Shown one piece after another: positions 11,826 through 24,260 of a stretch of DNA of 64,000 nt. Origin of the DNA: Gnetum montanum. Its lineage: Eukaryota > Streptophyta > Gnetopsida > Gnetales > Gnetaceae. A program made the position numbers and the translations under genes. Numbering within the stretch: the first letter of the stretch is position 1; the number at the start of each line of letters is the position of its first letter. The stretch spans positions 849,847 to 913,846 of the forward strand of contig MNCI01004504.1 in assembly GCA_015680685.1 (NCBI GenBank), written 5' to 3'. The notes beneath the pieces were generated by a model, which saw only the letters and a program-made list of their open reading frames with translations, had not been told where the DNA came from and did not search any database.

Positions 11826-13560
11826 TTATTAATGTTATGTAATAGACTAGGATGAGAAGCCCAAAGTCTGCTACTCATATCCACCTCCATGCAAAGTTGT
11901 TTAAATGCCAACATGACATGGACTTCATCGCGATAGATAGTGAAGGGTTATAGTATGTCTTAGTATTTCTTTAAAACCAACTAGCTAACTCGATTTGTGC
12001 TAGCTTCATAAACCAAATCCAAAATCACTAAAAGATGCTTCAAAAAACAACCAAATATTTAAAAAATCAAAAACTCTAGGTGATCAGAAAACATTATCAA
12101 ATACATATCAAAGCCAAAATGGAAATTTATGCCAAATGAAGGTTTTCCTATCTAACATGTATTCAACTCATTGATTATACTATGTTCTAAGTCATCTAAT
12201 AAATTGCTAAGTCAATGAAAGAACTATCTAATTCCAGAAGCCAAAGGATGTTTTATACAAATGAATTTTATAAAAACTAATCAATTGAGATTTCCAACTT
12301 TCTATCATGCTAGAAAGCTTTGGAAACAAAATTTTTTAGTCAATTTGCTAACTTTCAAGATTCCATAATGATAGAATCACTTTACAAAAGTTGTTTCATT
12401 TTTCACATGATTTTGAATAACATCATTAATCAATGTTATGACCTCTATTGCAACCTATGAGGTTATAATAAACTAAAAAAAATCATAGAGAATATAATAT
12501 CATTAGCACCAATGTTCTAAGAAACTTTTTCTTATATTTCATCAACATCCAACATCATCTCAAATCTCAAAAATGCAAAAAAACAGTAGCAAATTCTTGT
12601 TTGAGATCCCAAAAATTTAACAGAAGAAAAAATATTAAAAAAAATCTAAATGAAAAAATTTCAAGATGTAACATCAATAGGATGATAAAATCAATATTAT
12701 AATCTCAAACTATAGAAACAAGAATTAAAAAATTAGATCAAGTAGAGGAAAAAGCCCTAAAACATTTTGTTTAACAATTACAATACAAATTAAACCAAAT
12801 CAAACTAAATTCATACATAACCAAATATTCTGAAAATCCAAGAGATGAGCATTGTAATAAATTTTCCTACTTGATTACTAGTGTTGTAGATAAAATCCTC
12901 ACATTTTTAATATCTCTTAAGCATCTCCTTCAAACCCTCGCATAGCTAACATCTCCTAAAAATTAGCTCCAAACCCTAAGTAGAGGCAAAGTTCAAAAAT
13001 CAAATCTAGGCTAAATCTAAAATGGAAAGAACTTACATATATTTGAATGGTTGTGCAAGCTTACATGAGGCTACTCTCCTATTTGGTAAGGTCTCCCTCT
13101 CTAGCTTTAACTGCTAGAAATCAATGAAGTAAAAAGATGATTCCTAATGAAAGGGTTGCTAGGTATTTGTACTCACAAGGGTATGCTAGGGTCAAACTAA
13201 CTGGATAATCACTAATGAAAAACTAAAATAAAAAAAACATTATTAAACATGAATTTTTGATATTAAAAAGTAAATACTATTTCTAAAAGTATCTATACCC
13301 CAAAACTTACTAGGATATCTTAGGTACTACCTAATAGTTATTCATCTTTAAACACTAACTAAGGTCCAAGGTACATAACCAAATTCAACTAAGGTACTAC
13401 TCAATGCTACCTCTCTAAAACTAAAATAAAAAATTAATTAATTAATTACTAATCAATTATAAAATACAAAAAAATTCATCACATGTCTAATGTGGAATCC
13501 CATGTGATAACACCTTATGTTTTCATTTTTTAATAATATTTACCCTTAAGATCATCATAT
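11826..13560. other. AT-rich spacer, no feature recognised
   Basis: No long frames, tandem repeats or element termini seen. Many A-rich runs; an ATTA-type short tandem (AATTAATTAATTAATTA) lies near 13435-13450. Confidence 0.5.
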
Positions 13561-13729
13561 CATCATCATTGATAATAATGAGATGTTTACCTAGTGGTAA
13601 GACACTTGATTTGAAAGCTCTAGGTCATGGGTTTGATTCCAATGGGTAATGTTGAGTTATATAAAGTTTTTATTTAACTATATATCTTGGGGCGTATCTA
13701 TGGTTCCAGCACACCCATCATCATTGTTA
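13561..13729 (+). mobile_element. tRNA-derived SINE-like element with target site duplication
   Basis: The head at 13575-13645 resembles a tRNA gene. An A-box-like TTACCTAGTGGTAAGAC is followed about 30 bp later by a B-box-like GGTTTGATTCC (13630-13640; consensus GGTTCGANTCC). The body (about 13575-13715) continues past the tRNA-like part. It is flanked by near-identical 14-bp repeats, CATCATCATTGATA at 13561-13574 and CATCATCATTGTTA at 13716-13729, as expected for a LINE-mobilised element. No second copy was found in the window, so the family is not defined. Confidence 0.65.
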
Positions 13730-14249
13730 AGACTTGTGATACTTTGCAAGTTGAATCACTCAAATTTTCTTTTGGATGAGGGTTTCTACATTGTTCTGAG
13801 GTAGCAAGGATTTTTCCATTGATATTATGTGTAATGCCACTAGATTGAGTAGTTGATCCTATAAGTGCAACCACCACTTCTTTTCATTTCTACAAATTGC
13901 CTAATGATTTATATGAATCTATTACTCATTAAATCTTTAGAAGGTATGTTTTTGTGTAAATTTTAGATTATTTACCTCATTCCTTAAGTTTTTTTGAATC
14001 ATTTAAATTTGATTTAAAAAGATCAAGGTTTGAATACTATCCATGCTTGTTATTTTTCAAACTTACTGTTTGTTAGTATAAGTTGTTGATTCAATGATGG
14101 TTTCTAAAGTCCTTAATATTGATGTTTTCAATCGTCATCATGATTTATTGATTATTTAAAAGTGAACTCCCTCTTTTAACTAGCATCTCTTGAATTTTGA
14201 AATGTTTCTTATTTTTTTGAATCACTAAACCTTTCATTAATTTTTAAAA

Positions 14250-14480
14250 AAGCTGGAAGGGATATTGTCTCTCGTGTTGGGTCAATGAAGCATTCTAAAA
14301 ACCTTTCTATAGATAGTGATTTTTTTAGAATTCAATATATGATTGAAGTGGGTCTTAATTCACTTAAGCGATAAATTTTTCCAAATGTTGATAGAATTGA
14401 TTATGTAAAGTCATGTTACTATTATCATCTTAAGGGTCACATGCTTGATTCATATTCTTTTATGCTACAAAAAAAGGTAT
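14250..14480 (+). pseudogene. LINE ORF1 C-terminal relic with zinc knuckle
   Basis: Translation from GCTGGAAGGGATATTGTC gives AGRDIVSRVGSMKHSKNLS, then a DRIDYVKSCYYYHLKGHM segment. The latter matches the C-x2-C-x4-H-x4-C knuckle of plant LINE ORF1 proteins with the second and fourth ligands changed (Tyr, Ser). Probably the nucleic-acid-binding gag-like protein of the element. One in-frame TGA/TAA lies shortly before the knuckle. Confidence 0.6.
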
Positions 14481-14969
14481 TATGAACATGTCCACAACAA
14501 GTTACTCTAAATGCTACTAAGGTTTCCTCTAGAAGTGTTAAAAATTCTACTAAAGTTTTTTCTATAGATGTTGTAAATCCTATGATAATTTCCTCTAGTG
14601 ATGTTTCAACATTTATCCCACCCCTTTCTTTTATTTTTATTCAATAGAAGGCATCTTCAAGGAAGATTCTAATGAAATTAGTTTTAAAAAATTCTTCAAT
14701 GACTAAAGAGAAACAAATATACACTTCTGTTTTCACAGAATCCTATTGTTGATTCAAATAGTTTTCAAATGATTTATCATTATAAAAAATGTTGAGGAAA
14801 TATATCTATTGGTGAATATATGTTAAATCTTTAAAATGATTAGCATGTTTAAGATATTTTAATTACTAATAATTCATTTGCAACTATTAGTCAAGATATT
14901 GAGATAATTACTTTTGAGAATGTTGATTCTACTAACAAGGCAAGGACTTCCTCCCCCTCCATCCTATGT

Positions 14970-15600
14970 TAATATATTCATGGAATGTTTAGGGTCTTAC
15001 TAATAGACTTTCAATAAAAGTAGTTGGTGATTTTCTTCACATGAGATATCTAGTTCGTAGCTTTATGCTTCTTCAAGATATTAAGATTTTTAATTCAAAT
15101 ATAGTCATGGATGGTAACAGTATTCTTTATAATTCTATATTATTATTTAATAATCATAATATTGATTAAGGTATTGTAGCTCTTATTATCACTTATTTTT
15201 TTGTCTAAAAAATAATCTCTCATGGTAGAGATAATTCTATAGTCTCAATAATTCTTCAAGGTGCTTCAAGTCCTTTTGGTATCTACAATATTTATGCTCC
15301 TAATACTTTTGTAGATAGAATTTTTCTATGGTAGTTTCCTCTCCAAAGTTGTGCTAACATTCCTTGGCCTTTTGGTAATGATTTTAATATGATTGAAAAT
15401 TCTTATGATAAAATTAGTGGTGTTCCTTCTTAGCTTGTAGAACACGAGCTTTCTATTTGGTGTGATGTTAATGAATAATTTCATTTATCTAATGTTTTTG
15501 GATCAAATGTTCATCATGATGCTTAGTTTACTTGGTCTAACCTCCATGAAGATTATAATCAGATTTTTGAAAGACTTGAGTGATTTTATTTTTTCAATTA
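14970..15600 (+). pseudogene. LINE endonuclease domain relic
   Basis: Starts with IYSWNV-stop-GLTN, the usual first block of the endonuclease (WNVRGL). It continues with FGIYNIYAPNTF (the YGPN block), PFGNDFNMIENSYDKISG (GGDFN block with one Gly changed to Asn) and an FTWSN block. These are the conserved phosphodiesterase motifs that nick target DNA for target-primed reverse transcription. Several stops, many of them TAG. Confidence 0.75.
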
Positions 15601-16245
15601 TTCTTTTTGGTTCTTTGATGGAAAGGTTATAGCTCACAAAGATGTAACTCTTTCATACCATTTTTCAATTTCTTTTAATTTAAATTTTAGGATTAAATCT
15701 CAAGTTCAACATTATGAGCTTTTCCATATGAATGCTTCTTTATTTCTTACTCCATTAAGAAAATGTATCTTAAGATCTCTCTCAAATTCATAAGCAAGTC
15801 CCCTTGGTAAATTAGATTGGATTAATTTGTGGTTGTATGCTATATATCATGTTCATAATTTTTCCATTGGTTAGGTAAGCAATATGCCAAGAGATGAAGA
15901 GAGACTAAGGAAAGAAAATCAATGATGAAATTCAACAGGTCAACACTGCTTTACATAATGATTTCTTTAATATTAATTTTCAACAATGATGTGCTTATGT
16001 TTACTTCATCAAATGAAAATGGGATATGCATAATATTAAGAGTTCTCTTATCAAGAATCATCTCAACTAGTTGAAAGTAGAGGGATAACCATGCAAAGAA
16101 TTTTTGAAATTCTTAAAAGATAAAGGCAATTTTCCTATTACTAACTTAATGGAATTTGATGGTCAAATGAATTTTGATCCTCTTATTATAAATGGTTTTC
16201 TTTAAAGACATTTTTAACATGTATTTGTCTTAGAGGATTTTAATC

Positions 16246-17400
16246 ATGTGGATTTTCTCTATCATTGTGATTATTCATGGTAGTCACAACCATCTTTTTG
16301 AACATGATATCTCTCTTATTGAAATTGAAGATGCAATGTTTAGCTTGACCAATGATAAAGCTCCAAATTTTTTTGGAACTCCTATTGAATTTTTTAAAAA
16401 ACATTGTGGTGTTATTGATATGGATCTTTATTGTATTTTTGTTGAATCCATTGAACAACATTTTCTTAGTCAAGAGCTAAATAGAGGAGTCATCAAACTT
16501 ATTCCTAGGGATGGTGACCTTTCTCACATTAGTAATTGGCATCCTACTACTCTTTTAAGTTCTATTTCTAATATTTTGGCTAAATGTCTTGCTAGAATAT
16601 TGAAATCAATTATTCCTTAGTTAATTACTCCAATGCAAACTGGCTTTGTCAAAGGTTGATATATTCTAGACAATGTCATTATAGCTTGGAAGGGCATCTA
16701 GTGGGATGAGGATTCCAATCAAGATATTACTTTTTTTAAGCTTGATTATGCTAAAGCATACAATAGAATTGAATAATGGTTTATTATTACTTCTCTTAGC
16801 AAATATATTTTTAATGAAAAATTTGTTGGGATGGTGAAGACTCTTGTTCCAGATGTTAATGCACTTGTGGCTACAAATGTTGGCATTACTAAGAGTTTCA
16901 AGCTTGAATGCTTAGTTAGGAAAGGTTTCCCTTTTGTTTCTTATCTCTTTATCCTTGCTAAAAAAATTTTATGTTATGCCAAAAGGACCAAGAATATATT
17001 TTACTATAAGGCATCTTTATTAAAAACAATGTTCCTACTTTATTAAATATGCATTTTGCAAGTGACTTTTTCTATGATACAAAATGGTAAAGCTATTGTA
17101 CATCATCCTTTTTATCATGTTGATCAATATTATAGACTTTTAGACTCTTAGATTAATTAGTTCAAATATTTTATCTTTTGCAATAATGGTTTTTAAGAAT
17201 GGGCTTTGTCTAAATCTTGGCACTTCTTAGAGCAATCAAAAGTTTTCAAATTTTTAGGAATTTTCTTTTCTCTTGGTGGATCTTCAAAAACTTTATGGGA
17301 TATTAAAATGAAGAAAATTAAACAAAAACTTATTAAGTGGAAGGAGAAGAAGCTTTCAATGTCTAGTAACTTTATTGTTTATAAGCATATCATTTAAGCT
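16246..17400 (+). pseudogene. LINE reverse transcriptase relic
   Basis: Contains the L1-clade order: AMFSLTNDKAPNFFGTPIEF (K-A-P-G-x-D-G-x block, with Gly and Asp lost), KLIPRDGDLSHISNWHPTTL, LITPMQTGFVKG, YILDNVIIAWKGI, DITFFKLDYAKAYNRIE, and the catalytic box at about 17050-17075, read as HFASDFFYD where FADD is expected. The first catalytic Asp is therefore Ser. Stops at the expected Arg and Gln positions (TGA, TAG) also disable it. Confidence 0.85.
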
Positions 17401-18620
17401 ACTCATGTCTATTATTCTTCATGTTGAAATTCTAGTATTTTTGCATTTTGGTGCATTGATCTACTTGTAAGGAATTTTCTTTGGAGTAGTAGCCATTCTA
17501 GAAAATTATTTTGACATGTTGCATGAAACATTTATACTTCTCACAAAGAGGATAGTTGATTAGGATTAATGAATTCTTATAAGTAGCGTATTATTTTACG
17601 TGTTAAGTAGGTGGTCGAATGCTTATCTAGTAGAGAGCCTTGGAAGCTTCTTTTTTAGAAGTGCATTTAGATTGGTAAGCCTAGATGTAGTGGTAACTAA
17701 AGAGATACTCATTCTTTTAGTTGGATCCTTTTTCCAAAAGGCATTAGTATATCAAGTTCTATTATCATAAAGCATATTTGGGAGCATTAGAGTTTTATTA
17801 GTGAGTTTTATAACTTCAATATTATTACTGTTTCTACCTTTATGCTTAATAAAATTTCTCCTTAGTGGCTTCTAATTAATAATGAATCTTGGGCTATAGA
17901 GCATCCATGTAAGCTTGGCATTTTCTCATTTTCATCTCTTCACATGCTTAATTGTTGAATTACTTGGTGTAAGTGTCAAAGTTTATATGGCATTAATGTT
18001 TCTAAAATGTTTACATTTTTTGATCTTTTAGATAGTTTGGACAGAATTGTAGCTATTCAAGATTCTCATAATGGTTTTCTTCATTTTTCATTGATTAATG
18101 ATCATCATGTTTTTTCATATCAGTCCAAGATTATATATACTCTTATTAGTTCTAATACTAATATTTGGCCAACATTCAATTATCTTTGGAAGGTTAATAG
18201 TAATGTATAGTTATGGAAGAAGTGAATTCAAAAGATATGGAATCCCACTGCTCCTTCAAAAATTAGATATTTATTGTGCTACTTGTATTTGACACTTTCA
18301 TTTTGATTTTCATGACCTAAGATGTCCTATCAGCAACATCGAAGATACATTTATCCATTGTTTTTTGCTTATCCCCTTGCTTATAGCTCTTGGACCTGGT
18401 GTAGCAAGTATTTACTTAGTTTTCAACCAAGATGAAATGAATTTTTATTTGGTGATACTCCTCAACTTCAAGGATTTCTACCTCATAGTTAGCATTACTT
18501 TCATTCTCATATTCTTTATGACATTTGGAAGTTTTGATGTAATGTTATTTTTCACAGAGATTCTCCAACTAATTTTCTTCCTTGATTAGTTCAACATGAT
18601 ATCATTTAGTAACTAATGCT
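17401..18620 (+). pseudogene. LINE C-terminal region with zinc-binding-like block
   Basis: Continues the LINE ORF2 with an IWNPTAPSKIRYLLCYLYLT block followed by a Cys/His-containing stretch (FHDLRCPISNIEDTFIHCF, 18300-18362). This fits the zf-RVT region at the C terminus of plant LINEs. Frameshifts and stops are frequent. The domain is inferred from its position and the C...H...HC spacing. Confidence 0.6.
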
Positions 18621-18969
18621 TCAACTAAATTCCTCAATCTTTCTCTCTATAGTTTTCTATTTTATTAATAGGAAGCCTTTAGTAGGAAGTGAAAAATCAT
18701 TTGGATACTTCTAAATGAAGGTAAGATATGATCCTTTTCCTATCCAAGAAGGAAGGCTTTTCTAGATTAGTTGTAAGAATAAAAACCTAAAAAGGCATCT
18801 CCAAAACCATCAGGCCTTTCCTTCTTCTTTTTCCTTTTTTTCTTTTTACTTCTTTGTAGTTTCTTCTCTACTAGTTTGCTTTTGTACTTTGAATATGACT
18901 TTTTTTTTTTAATATATTTCTTTTTTGGGATCCAACACCCTTTTTTCTTATCAACATAGTATGAATTTA

Positions 18970-19371
18970 AAGCAAATATTACTTAAGATAGCTAAATAGG
19001 TTAATAATGGTTACAAATGTAAAGCTCATAAGAATTTTTTTGATGATGATTATGTCTAAACTAAGAAAGATATTCAAAATGCTAGTAGAGAATAAAGAGA
19101 TCATGTGGTCAAGAGGCATAATTTTCTTATTATAAATAAAAAAAGATGTTTTAGCATAGTATAAAATGAATAGCTTATTTATGTAATCAAAAAGAGCTTA
19201 AGAATTTTAGGAAGTTTTTCTAAGGTAAAATTTCTACATAGCTAAACTATCATTTTAATGATGTTTGTGCATTTTATAGTAATATTTTTCAAGAGAAGAT
19301 GATATTTGTTATCACAATTTTTATCAACCTCATTTATATTTTACCCTAGAAGAAGGTATAAATGGCATTAA
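18970..19371 (+). mobile_element. Second LINE fragment, interrupted by element C
   Basis: Plus-strand text resembles the stretch between endonuclease and RT in LINEs: an SLRILGSFSKVKFLHS-like segment, NDVCAFYSNIFQEKM, and FYQPHLYFTLEEGINGI just before 19371. It stops where the LTR of element C begins (TGTAGCAC at 19372), so C inserted into it. The continuation should lie beyond the right window edge. This is weaker than the first LINE call. Confidence 0.45.
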
Positions 19372-19925
19372 TGTAGCACTTGGAAAATTTAATCATTGAA
19401 AAACCAAAAATCCCAGGTGTGACAACCTAACCTTGGATTCTAATGGCCTCTCAGAAATAGGATCCAAGGTACCCTGAATGGTCTTATCGATCACTTAGGG
19501 ACTTACAAAGTATAAACGGGAATGAAAATAGGAAATGGAATTGTAGATTCAAATAGAAATAAATAAACACAAAAATTAAACTTGAAATAAATCTGCACTA
19601 CAAATGAACTAAAAAATTTATTGAGTGAAAGTGTAAAGTTTAAGAAGTATAGATAGTATGCTCAAATTCACAAGAAGTTGGTTTGGATGGACCTTGAAGC
19701 CTCTTGGAGCCAACAAGTTGTGTTTTGTAGTTAAACTCCACAATCCAAGTACTTCCCAACTCCAATCATTTACAACTCCTTGCTATTTTCTGTTCAAGTC
19801 TACAACTTTGGATACTGGTGGTGTAAATAGTGGTACAAGCTCTTGTTCCAAGGGTATTACACCAATGATCTCTAATGCTCATCATAGATGCCAAATGGAA
19901 TTAAAGCAGTTAATAATGAGTTCTA
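19372..19925 (-). repeat. 3' LTR of element C, truncated
   Basis: Matches the LTR at 63345-64000 from TGTAGCACYTGGAAAATTT through GCCAAATGGA (about 19890), then loses similarity. The remaining ~1.1 kb seen in the related LTRs of B1 is missing, and the sequence passes straight into the 3' UTR. The LTR thus carries a deletion. The boundary at 19372 is the TG...CA terminus (CA on the minus strand). Confidence 0.75.
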
Positions 19926-20756
19926 TAGGTTGATGTCATGGCTACGATATGGAAATGATATGTTGAATAATTAATAAGATTCTTGCACTTTGTGCTTTGA
20001 AATGTTGATCACTCGGTAATGTTTTTGAGGAAGCAACACCTCACTTCAAGGTTTCTTTGGCCATTAGGCTCCTCCCTTTGCATGTTCAAAGCCATTGGTT
20101 TGTCGTTTAGTGTTTGTTGGTCATTTGGCTTCTTGGAAATTTGCTTTTCCATTTTTCTATAGGGTGAAACCTTCTTTGGGTTTCATTATCAAGGATAGGT
20201 TTGATTTGGTTTTCCCATTGAATGAGATGTATTACATTCAATGGACTTGATGGTGGAGCATAACAAAGGAAATATCAAATGGCCATAATGCATGAGTGTC
20301 AAACACAAGTTACCATTATTATTTAGGGTAAGGATGGTGATAATCAAGGTATGGGGTTAATCTTAAGGAGAGGAAATGAGAGTGAAGTGGAGTAAGCACT
20401 CTTGACATGGTCAGAAAAACTTACCGAATCTTATGCATCGAGGTCACATGGTAACTTGTTGCCATGATGAGTTGCACTTTCATGATGACCCCAAGCTTCA
20501 TCCTACAAGCACAACTTCAAGAGAGATATCAAAACAAGGATAAAGAAAGCATGTTATCATAATAAAATGCATAGGGCTACATGAAATAATCAACAAACCA
20601 AGCCACCAAAAGTGATATGCATCTTGCATTATAGGTGTTACAAAGTTTTTCAGTCCTTTTGTTGTGCAAAAAGAGGTAAAGAAAGGAATACTGGCTTTCT
20701 TATTATTGGTCACTATGATCATAGATGTCAGTGATGATACCTATAAAGAAAATGTA
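19926..20756 (-). other. 3' untranslated region of element C
   Basis: Homologous over about 700 bp to 32830-33530 in B1. Shared blocks include TTGATCACTCGGTAATG, TTTGGCCATTAGGCTC, GTGAAACCTTC, and CTTCATCCYACAAG. No coding frame of note. In both elements it lies between the integrase end (or its deletion) and the LTR. Confidence 0.65.
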
Positions 20757-21960
20757 TTAAACATAATAAGGCTTTAGATAAGAATGATTGACTGGATTGG
20801 CCAATTCATTCCCATCCATGTCTGCTATTCTAAAGGATTCATTATCATGGGCCTTAGTGATTAAGAATGGTCCTCCCCAGTTGGCTGAGAATTTCTCCAC
20901 ATGCTTACAAAAAGCTTTGAGGACTAGGAATCCCTTCTTGATCTTTCGTTTGTTCAATTCATGGTAGTGTTGTTGCTTCTGCCTCTCTTAGTATCGCTTG
21001 CTATGAGCAAGCATTTGTACTCATTACTCCTCCACCAAGTCCAAGTTGATGGTACATAGCTTCTTATTCTGTTTATCATTGATGAAGTCCAATAGAGTTA
21101 TCCTCAATGATGGAACCTACAATTCAAGAGCTAAAAAATATTTAGAACCATAAACTAGGCTATATGGAGTTACATCAATTACAGTTTGATAGGTTGTTCA
21201 ATAGGTCCAAAGCATAGGGATAAGATGTTTATGCCATTTGCATCTATTATTATTTAGCATCTATGTAAGCAAGTTTACGATGTCCTTGTTGCTAGCTTTA
21301 ACTTGTCCATTGGCTTGAGGGTAGTACGGTGATGAAAAGGAATGCTTAATGCCTAGGTCATGACAAAATTTTTTCATTTCTTGCTACTAAATTATTGTCC
21401 ATTATCTATGACTATGATCATAGGTATGCCAAAACAGGGTACTATATTGTGCAGTATAAATCTATAGACTTGTTAAGATGTTTTCCTTAAGTAAATAGCT
21501 TTAACCCACTTTGTGAAGTATTCAATTATGGTGATGATGAAGCTATGCCTTGTAGAAAACTTAGGCATTATAGGTCCAATGATATCCAACCCCCATCGTT
21601 GAAATAGCCAAGTTATCTTAGTGGTGTGTAACTTAGTTGACGACACATGTATCAGGTTGATATGTCATTTATAACTATTAGAATTTTTGACCTTCAACAA
21701 GTAGTCATTTTCCATATAGCACCAATAATAGCCTAGTCATCTAATCTTAGCAACCATAGCTCTAGGTCCTATATATCCTCCACATATACCCTTATGAACT
21801 TGCTCAAGGACTATGTAGGCTTCAGTTTTGCCTAAGCACACTAACAATATGCCATCATAGGACTATCAACATCATAGGACTGTCAACATAATGTGTTATT
21901 GACTACAATGACATATTATTTTGATCATTTACATACAGTATCCTTTTGAGAAGTAGTTAG
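20757..21960 (-). pseudogene. Integrase of element C
   Basis: Reading minus from about 21900: a zinc-binding HHCC-like region (VHKGICGGYIGPRAMVAKI, then GYYWCYMENDYLL), the catalytic core (RWGLDIIGPIMPKFST ... FIITIIEYFTKWVKA, with the first Asp; VIDNG with the second), the FCHDLGIKHSFSSPYYPQAN block with the following NGQ, and the C terminus ending at 20757 (FSANWGGPFLITKAHDNESF, NHSYLKPYYV). It catalyses insertion of the cDNA. Frame breaks and TAG/TAA stops inactivate it. The last 66 codons (20757-20957) are open. Confidence 0.85.
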
Positions 21961-22239
21961 GCCTTGTAAAGATTCACCATGCATGAGGTAAAACTTGATA
22001 TTGTCATAACATTCCCTTGGAGGAGTGATACTAACAAAGGCTACAAAGTTGTCCTCGGTGTTCTACGTCATGGAAATAGCATAGTTCATGGTTAAGGAAG
22101 GTTATTTGCTAAACACATCAAGCATCACACTAAGAGCTAAGGTTGCAATGGCATCAACTAGCATGTTCTCAATTTGGGGTACATGTTGGATATTAACATC
22201 TATAAATTGTTGCATCAGTTTCTTCCTAAGTCACAGTAA

Positions 22240-22512
22240 GGTTGTAAATGTTTAACTTTGCATGCATAAACCTTAGTTACTTGGTTATCCACAAGTTATG
22301 AATTATCTTTAATCATTAGGAATTTGATTCCTAGGTCACAAGCTACCAACATCCCCTTGATCAATACTTCATACTTTGCTACATTATTGGTGCAAGGGAT
22401 TTCAAAACGATAAGCAAAGGATTACATTTCACTAGATAAGAAATTTATGATGGTAGCAACACTGGCCCCATGGGATATCGAAGCTCCATCAAAGTACATG
22501 AACACCTCATAG
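22240..22512 (-). pseudogene. Second RNase H-like domain (aRH type) of element C
   Basis: Between the ordinary RNase H and integrase the minus strand encodes VFMYFDGASISWGAS, then CTNNVAKYEVLIKGMLVACD, then GIKFLMIKDNSQLV-like text (a TAG stands at the Gln). The Asp...Glu...Asp pattern (YFDGA, AKYE, IKDN) is that of the additional, archaeal-type RNase H domain known from Tat-lineage plant gypsy elements. It would degrade RNA in RNA:DNA hybrids. Confidence 0.8.
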
Positions 22513-23800
22513 TCCTAAAATACATTACTAACAATGTTAACATGTTCATCCAAAAATTCAACATCTATGGCTACATGGTCTTCTACTTGTGAAACAGTAA
22601 GTTGTATTGCTATAGCTTGACCTTTTGTTGACTCTTGAGAAATGTAATGAAGGTCAAACTCAACTATTATGGCTTTCCAATGAGCTATATTGCTACTTTT
22701 GTAGATGTTGGTCATGATGGATCTAAGTACATTGTCCTTATAGATGACGTTGACTAGCTCCTAAAGAGATAGTGTTGTGACTTCTTCAGTGAGAAGACTA
22801 GGGTTAGATAATACTTCTCCACCTCGGTGTATCAAATCTCATAGGAAATCAATGCATGGCTTAAATAGTATAAAAGTAACTTCACTGCATCATCACATTT
22901 TTAACAAAGTAGAAAGGTAATAGATGTGTTGGAGAAAGCTAGGTAGATGTAAAAAGGTTCATCCTTTTGCAATGGATAAAATGCAGGTAGTTGTGCCAAC
23001 TCTTGCTTAAGATTTTCAAAGGCTTCTTGGCATTGAGCCATCCACTCATAATGAACTCCTTTCTTAAGCAAGTGTTGCATCAATTGTAACTTATCTATAA
23101 GCCTAGCGATAAAGCTATGGATAAATTACAAACTACCTTGCAATCCCTAAAGCTCCTTAAGATTAGATTAGTTGATACTACCAAGTTGGATATGGCCTTA
23201 ACCTTATCGAGATCGACATGTATTCCCTCTTCAAATAGTACAAAGCCAAGAATATTATCAATTTTAATGCCAAAGACACACTTCTTAGGGTTACGCCTAA
23301 AATCATATTTGATACATTGTTTAAGCACAACGTCAAGGTCATGTGCATGTTCGTTGGCCACCTTGAACTTAACGACTATATCATCCATGTAATCATTAAG
23401 CAATCCTAGATATAATCACTAAAGATATCTGTTATAACCCTTTGGTAGGTTGCTCCTACGTTCTTTAGGCCAAATGGCATCATGGTGTAATAAAAGGTAC
23501 CCCCAAGGGATCATGAAGGTCATATTAAGTTTATGTTATGAGTTATTCCTAATTTGGTTGTATCATGAGAACCCATCCATGAAGGATAGCAATGCATGTC
23601 TAGTTGTAGTATTGATAAGTTGGTCAATACTACAAAAAGGGAAATCATCCTTGATGGTTTCCTTACTCAAGTCTCAAAAATCAATACATATATGTATACT
23701 CCCATTATTCTTAGGGACTACCACTATGTTGGACACCCATTCTATGTAATTAACAGCTCAAATGAAACCTACCTTATATAGTTTTGTGATTCCATCACAA
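22513..23800 (-). pseudogene. Reverse transcriptase and RNase H of element C
   Basis: RT palm: MLNDYMDDIVVKFKVANEHA at 23403-23344 contains an intact YMDD catalytic box, followed by LDVVLKQCIKYDFRRNPKKC and VFGIKIDNILGFVLFEEGI. The RNase H/connection region follows: AFENLKQELAQLPAFYPLQK, ALISYEIRYTEVEKYYLTLV, and, at 22715-22515, EFDLHYISQESTKGQAIAIQ. Upstream, MPFGLKNVGATYQRVI-like text (about 23450-23480) is the RT motif before YxDD. Frameshifts separate these blocks. The intact catalytic box in a broken gene reflects chance preservation. Confidence 0.85.
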
Positions 23801-23929
23801 ACTACCAAGGCTAAATCTAGTCTTATCTTAAGGACTTTTTGCTTAATTGGTGTAATACTTGGATGGAGTATGATGTTATGTTGCACTAGATGAGGGTCAA
23901 GACATGAGATATGATCATATGACTAGGCA

Positions 23930-24260
23930 AACACCTTAATGTTGTCTTGAAGGACCTTGGCAATGTCTTGAACCTACTAAGGTTTAAGTGAGGAAATTAA
24001 TTTTACTATTTTCTCCTCACCACTATGTGTCATGATAGAAACCTCAAATACAAATTCCTTGATGGAATCGCCAGCCTCAAAGTCAAGGGTTTTGACTAGG
24101 CTTCTAGGCCATTCTAGAGGCTTCTCTATTGAGGCTATGTGGTCAATTGAACTCTCAAGCATAAGATCTAGGCAATTAAGGTTAATAAATTGTTCAACAT
24201 CACCAGGAGATCCACTTAAGTTCAATGGTAAATAGATTTTCTTCTAGGTGTCAATACTCC
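23930..24260 (-). pseudogene. Linker between spacer and RT in element C
   Basis: An 82-codon open segment (23977-24225) beginning MNLSGSPGDVEQFINLNCLD, with IDHIASIEKPLEWPRSLVKT, in the position of the protease-RT linker. A diverged homologue is present in B1 at about 33700-34050 (shared CTCCTCACCAYYATG block). No catalytic motif is visible. Confidence 0.55.

Larger units (their letters stand above)
14250..18960 (+). mobile_element. Decayed L1-type LINE
   Basis: The plus strand carries the standard order of a plant L1-like element. An ORF1 tail with a degenerate CCHC knuckle (KSCYYYHLKGHMLDS) is followed by an apurinic endonuclease domain, reverse transcriptase, a zinc-binding C-terminal region, and a pyrimidine-rich 3' end (about 18800-18960). 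Stops and frameshifts are present throughout, so it is long dead. The 5' end is uncertain, because coding-like text is only convincing from about 14250. No target duplication was identified. A second LINE piece follows at once (18970-19371), so the two may be independent insertions. Confidence 0.8.

Noticed and set aside
13930-14250. Upstream LINE ORF1 sequence
   Set aside because: Text before about 14250 does not resemble ORF1 well enough to place the LINE 5' end.
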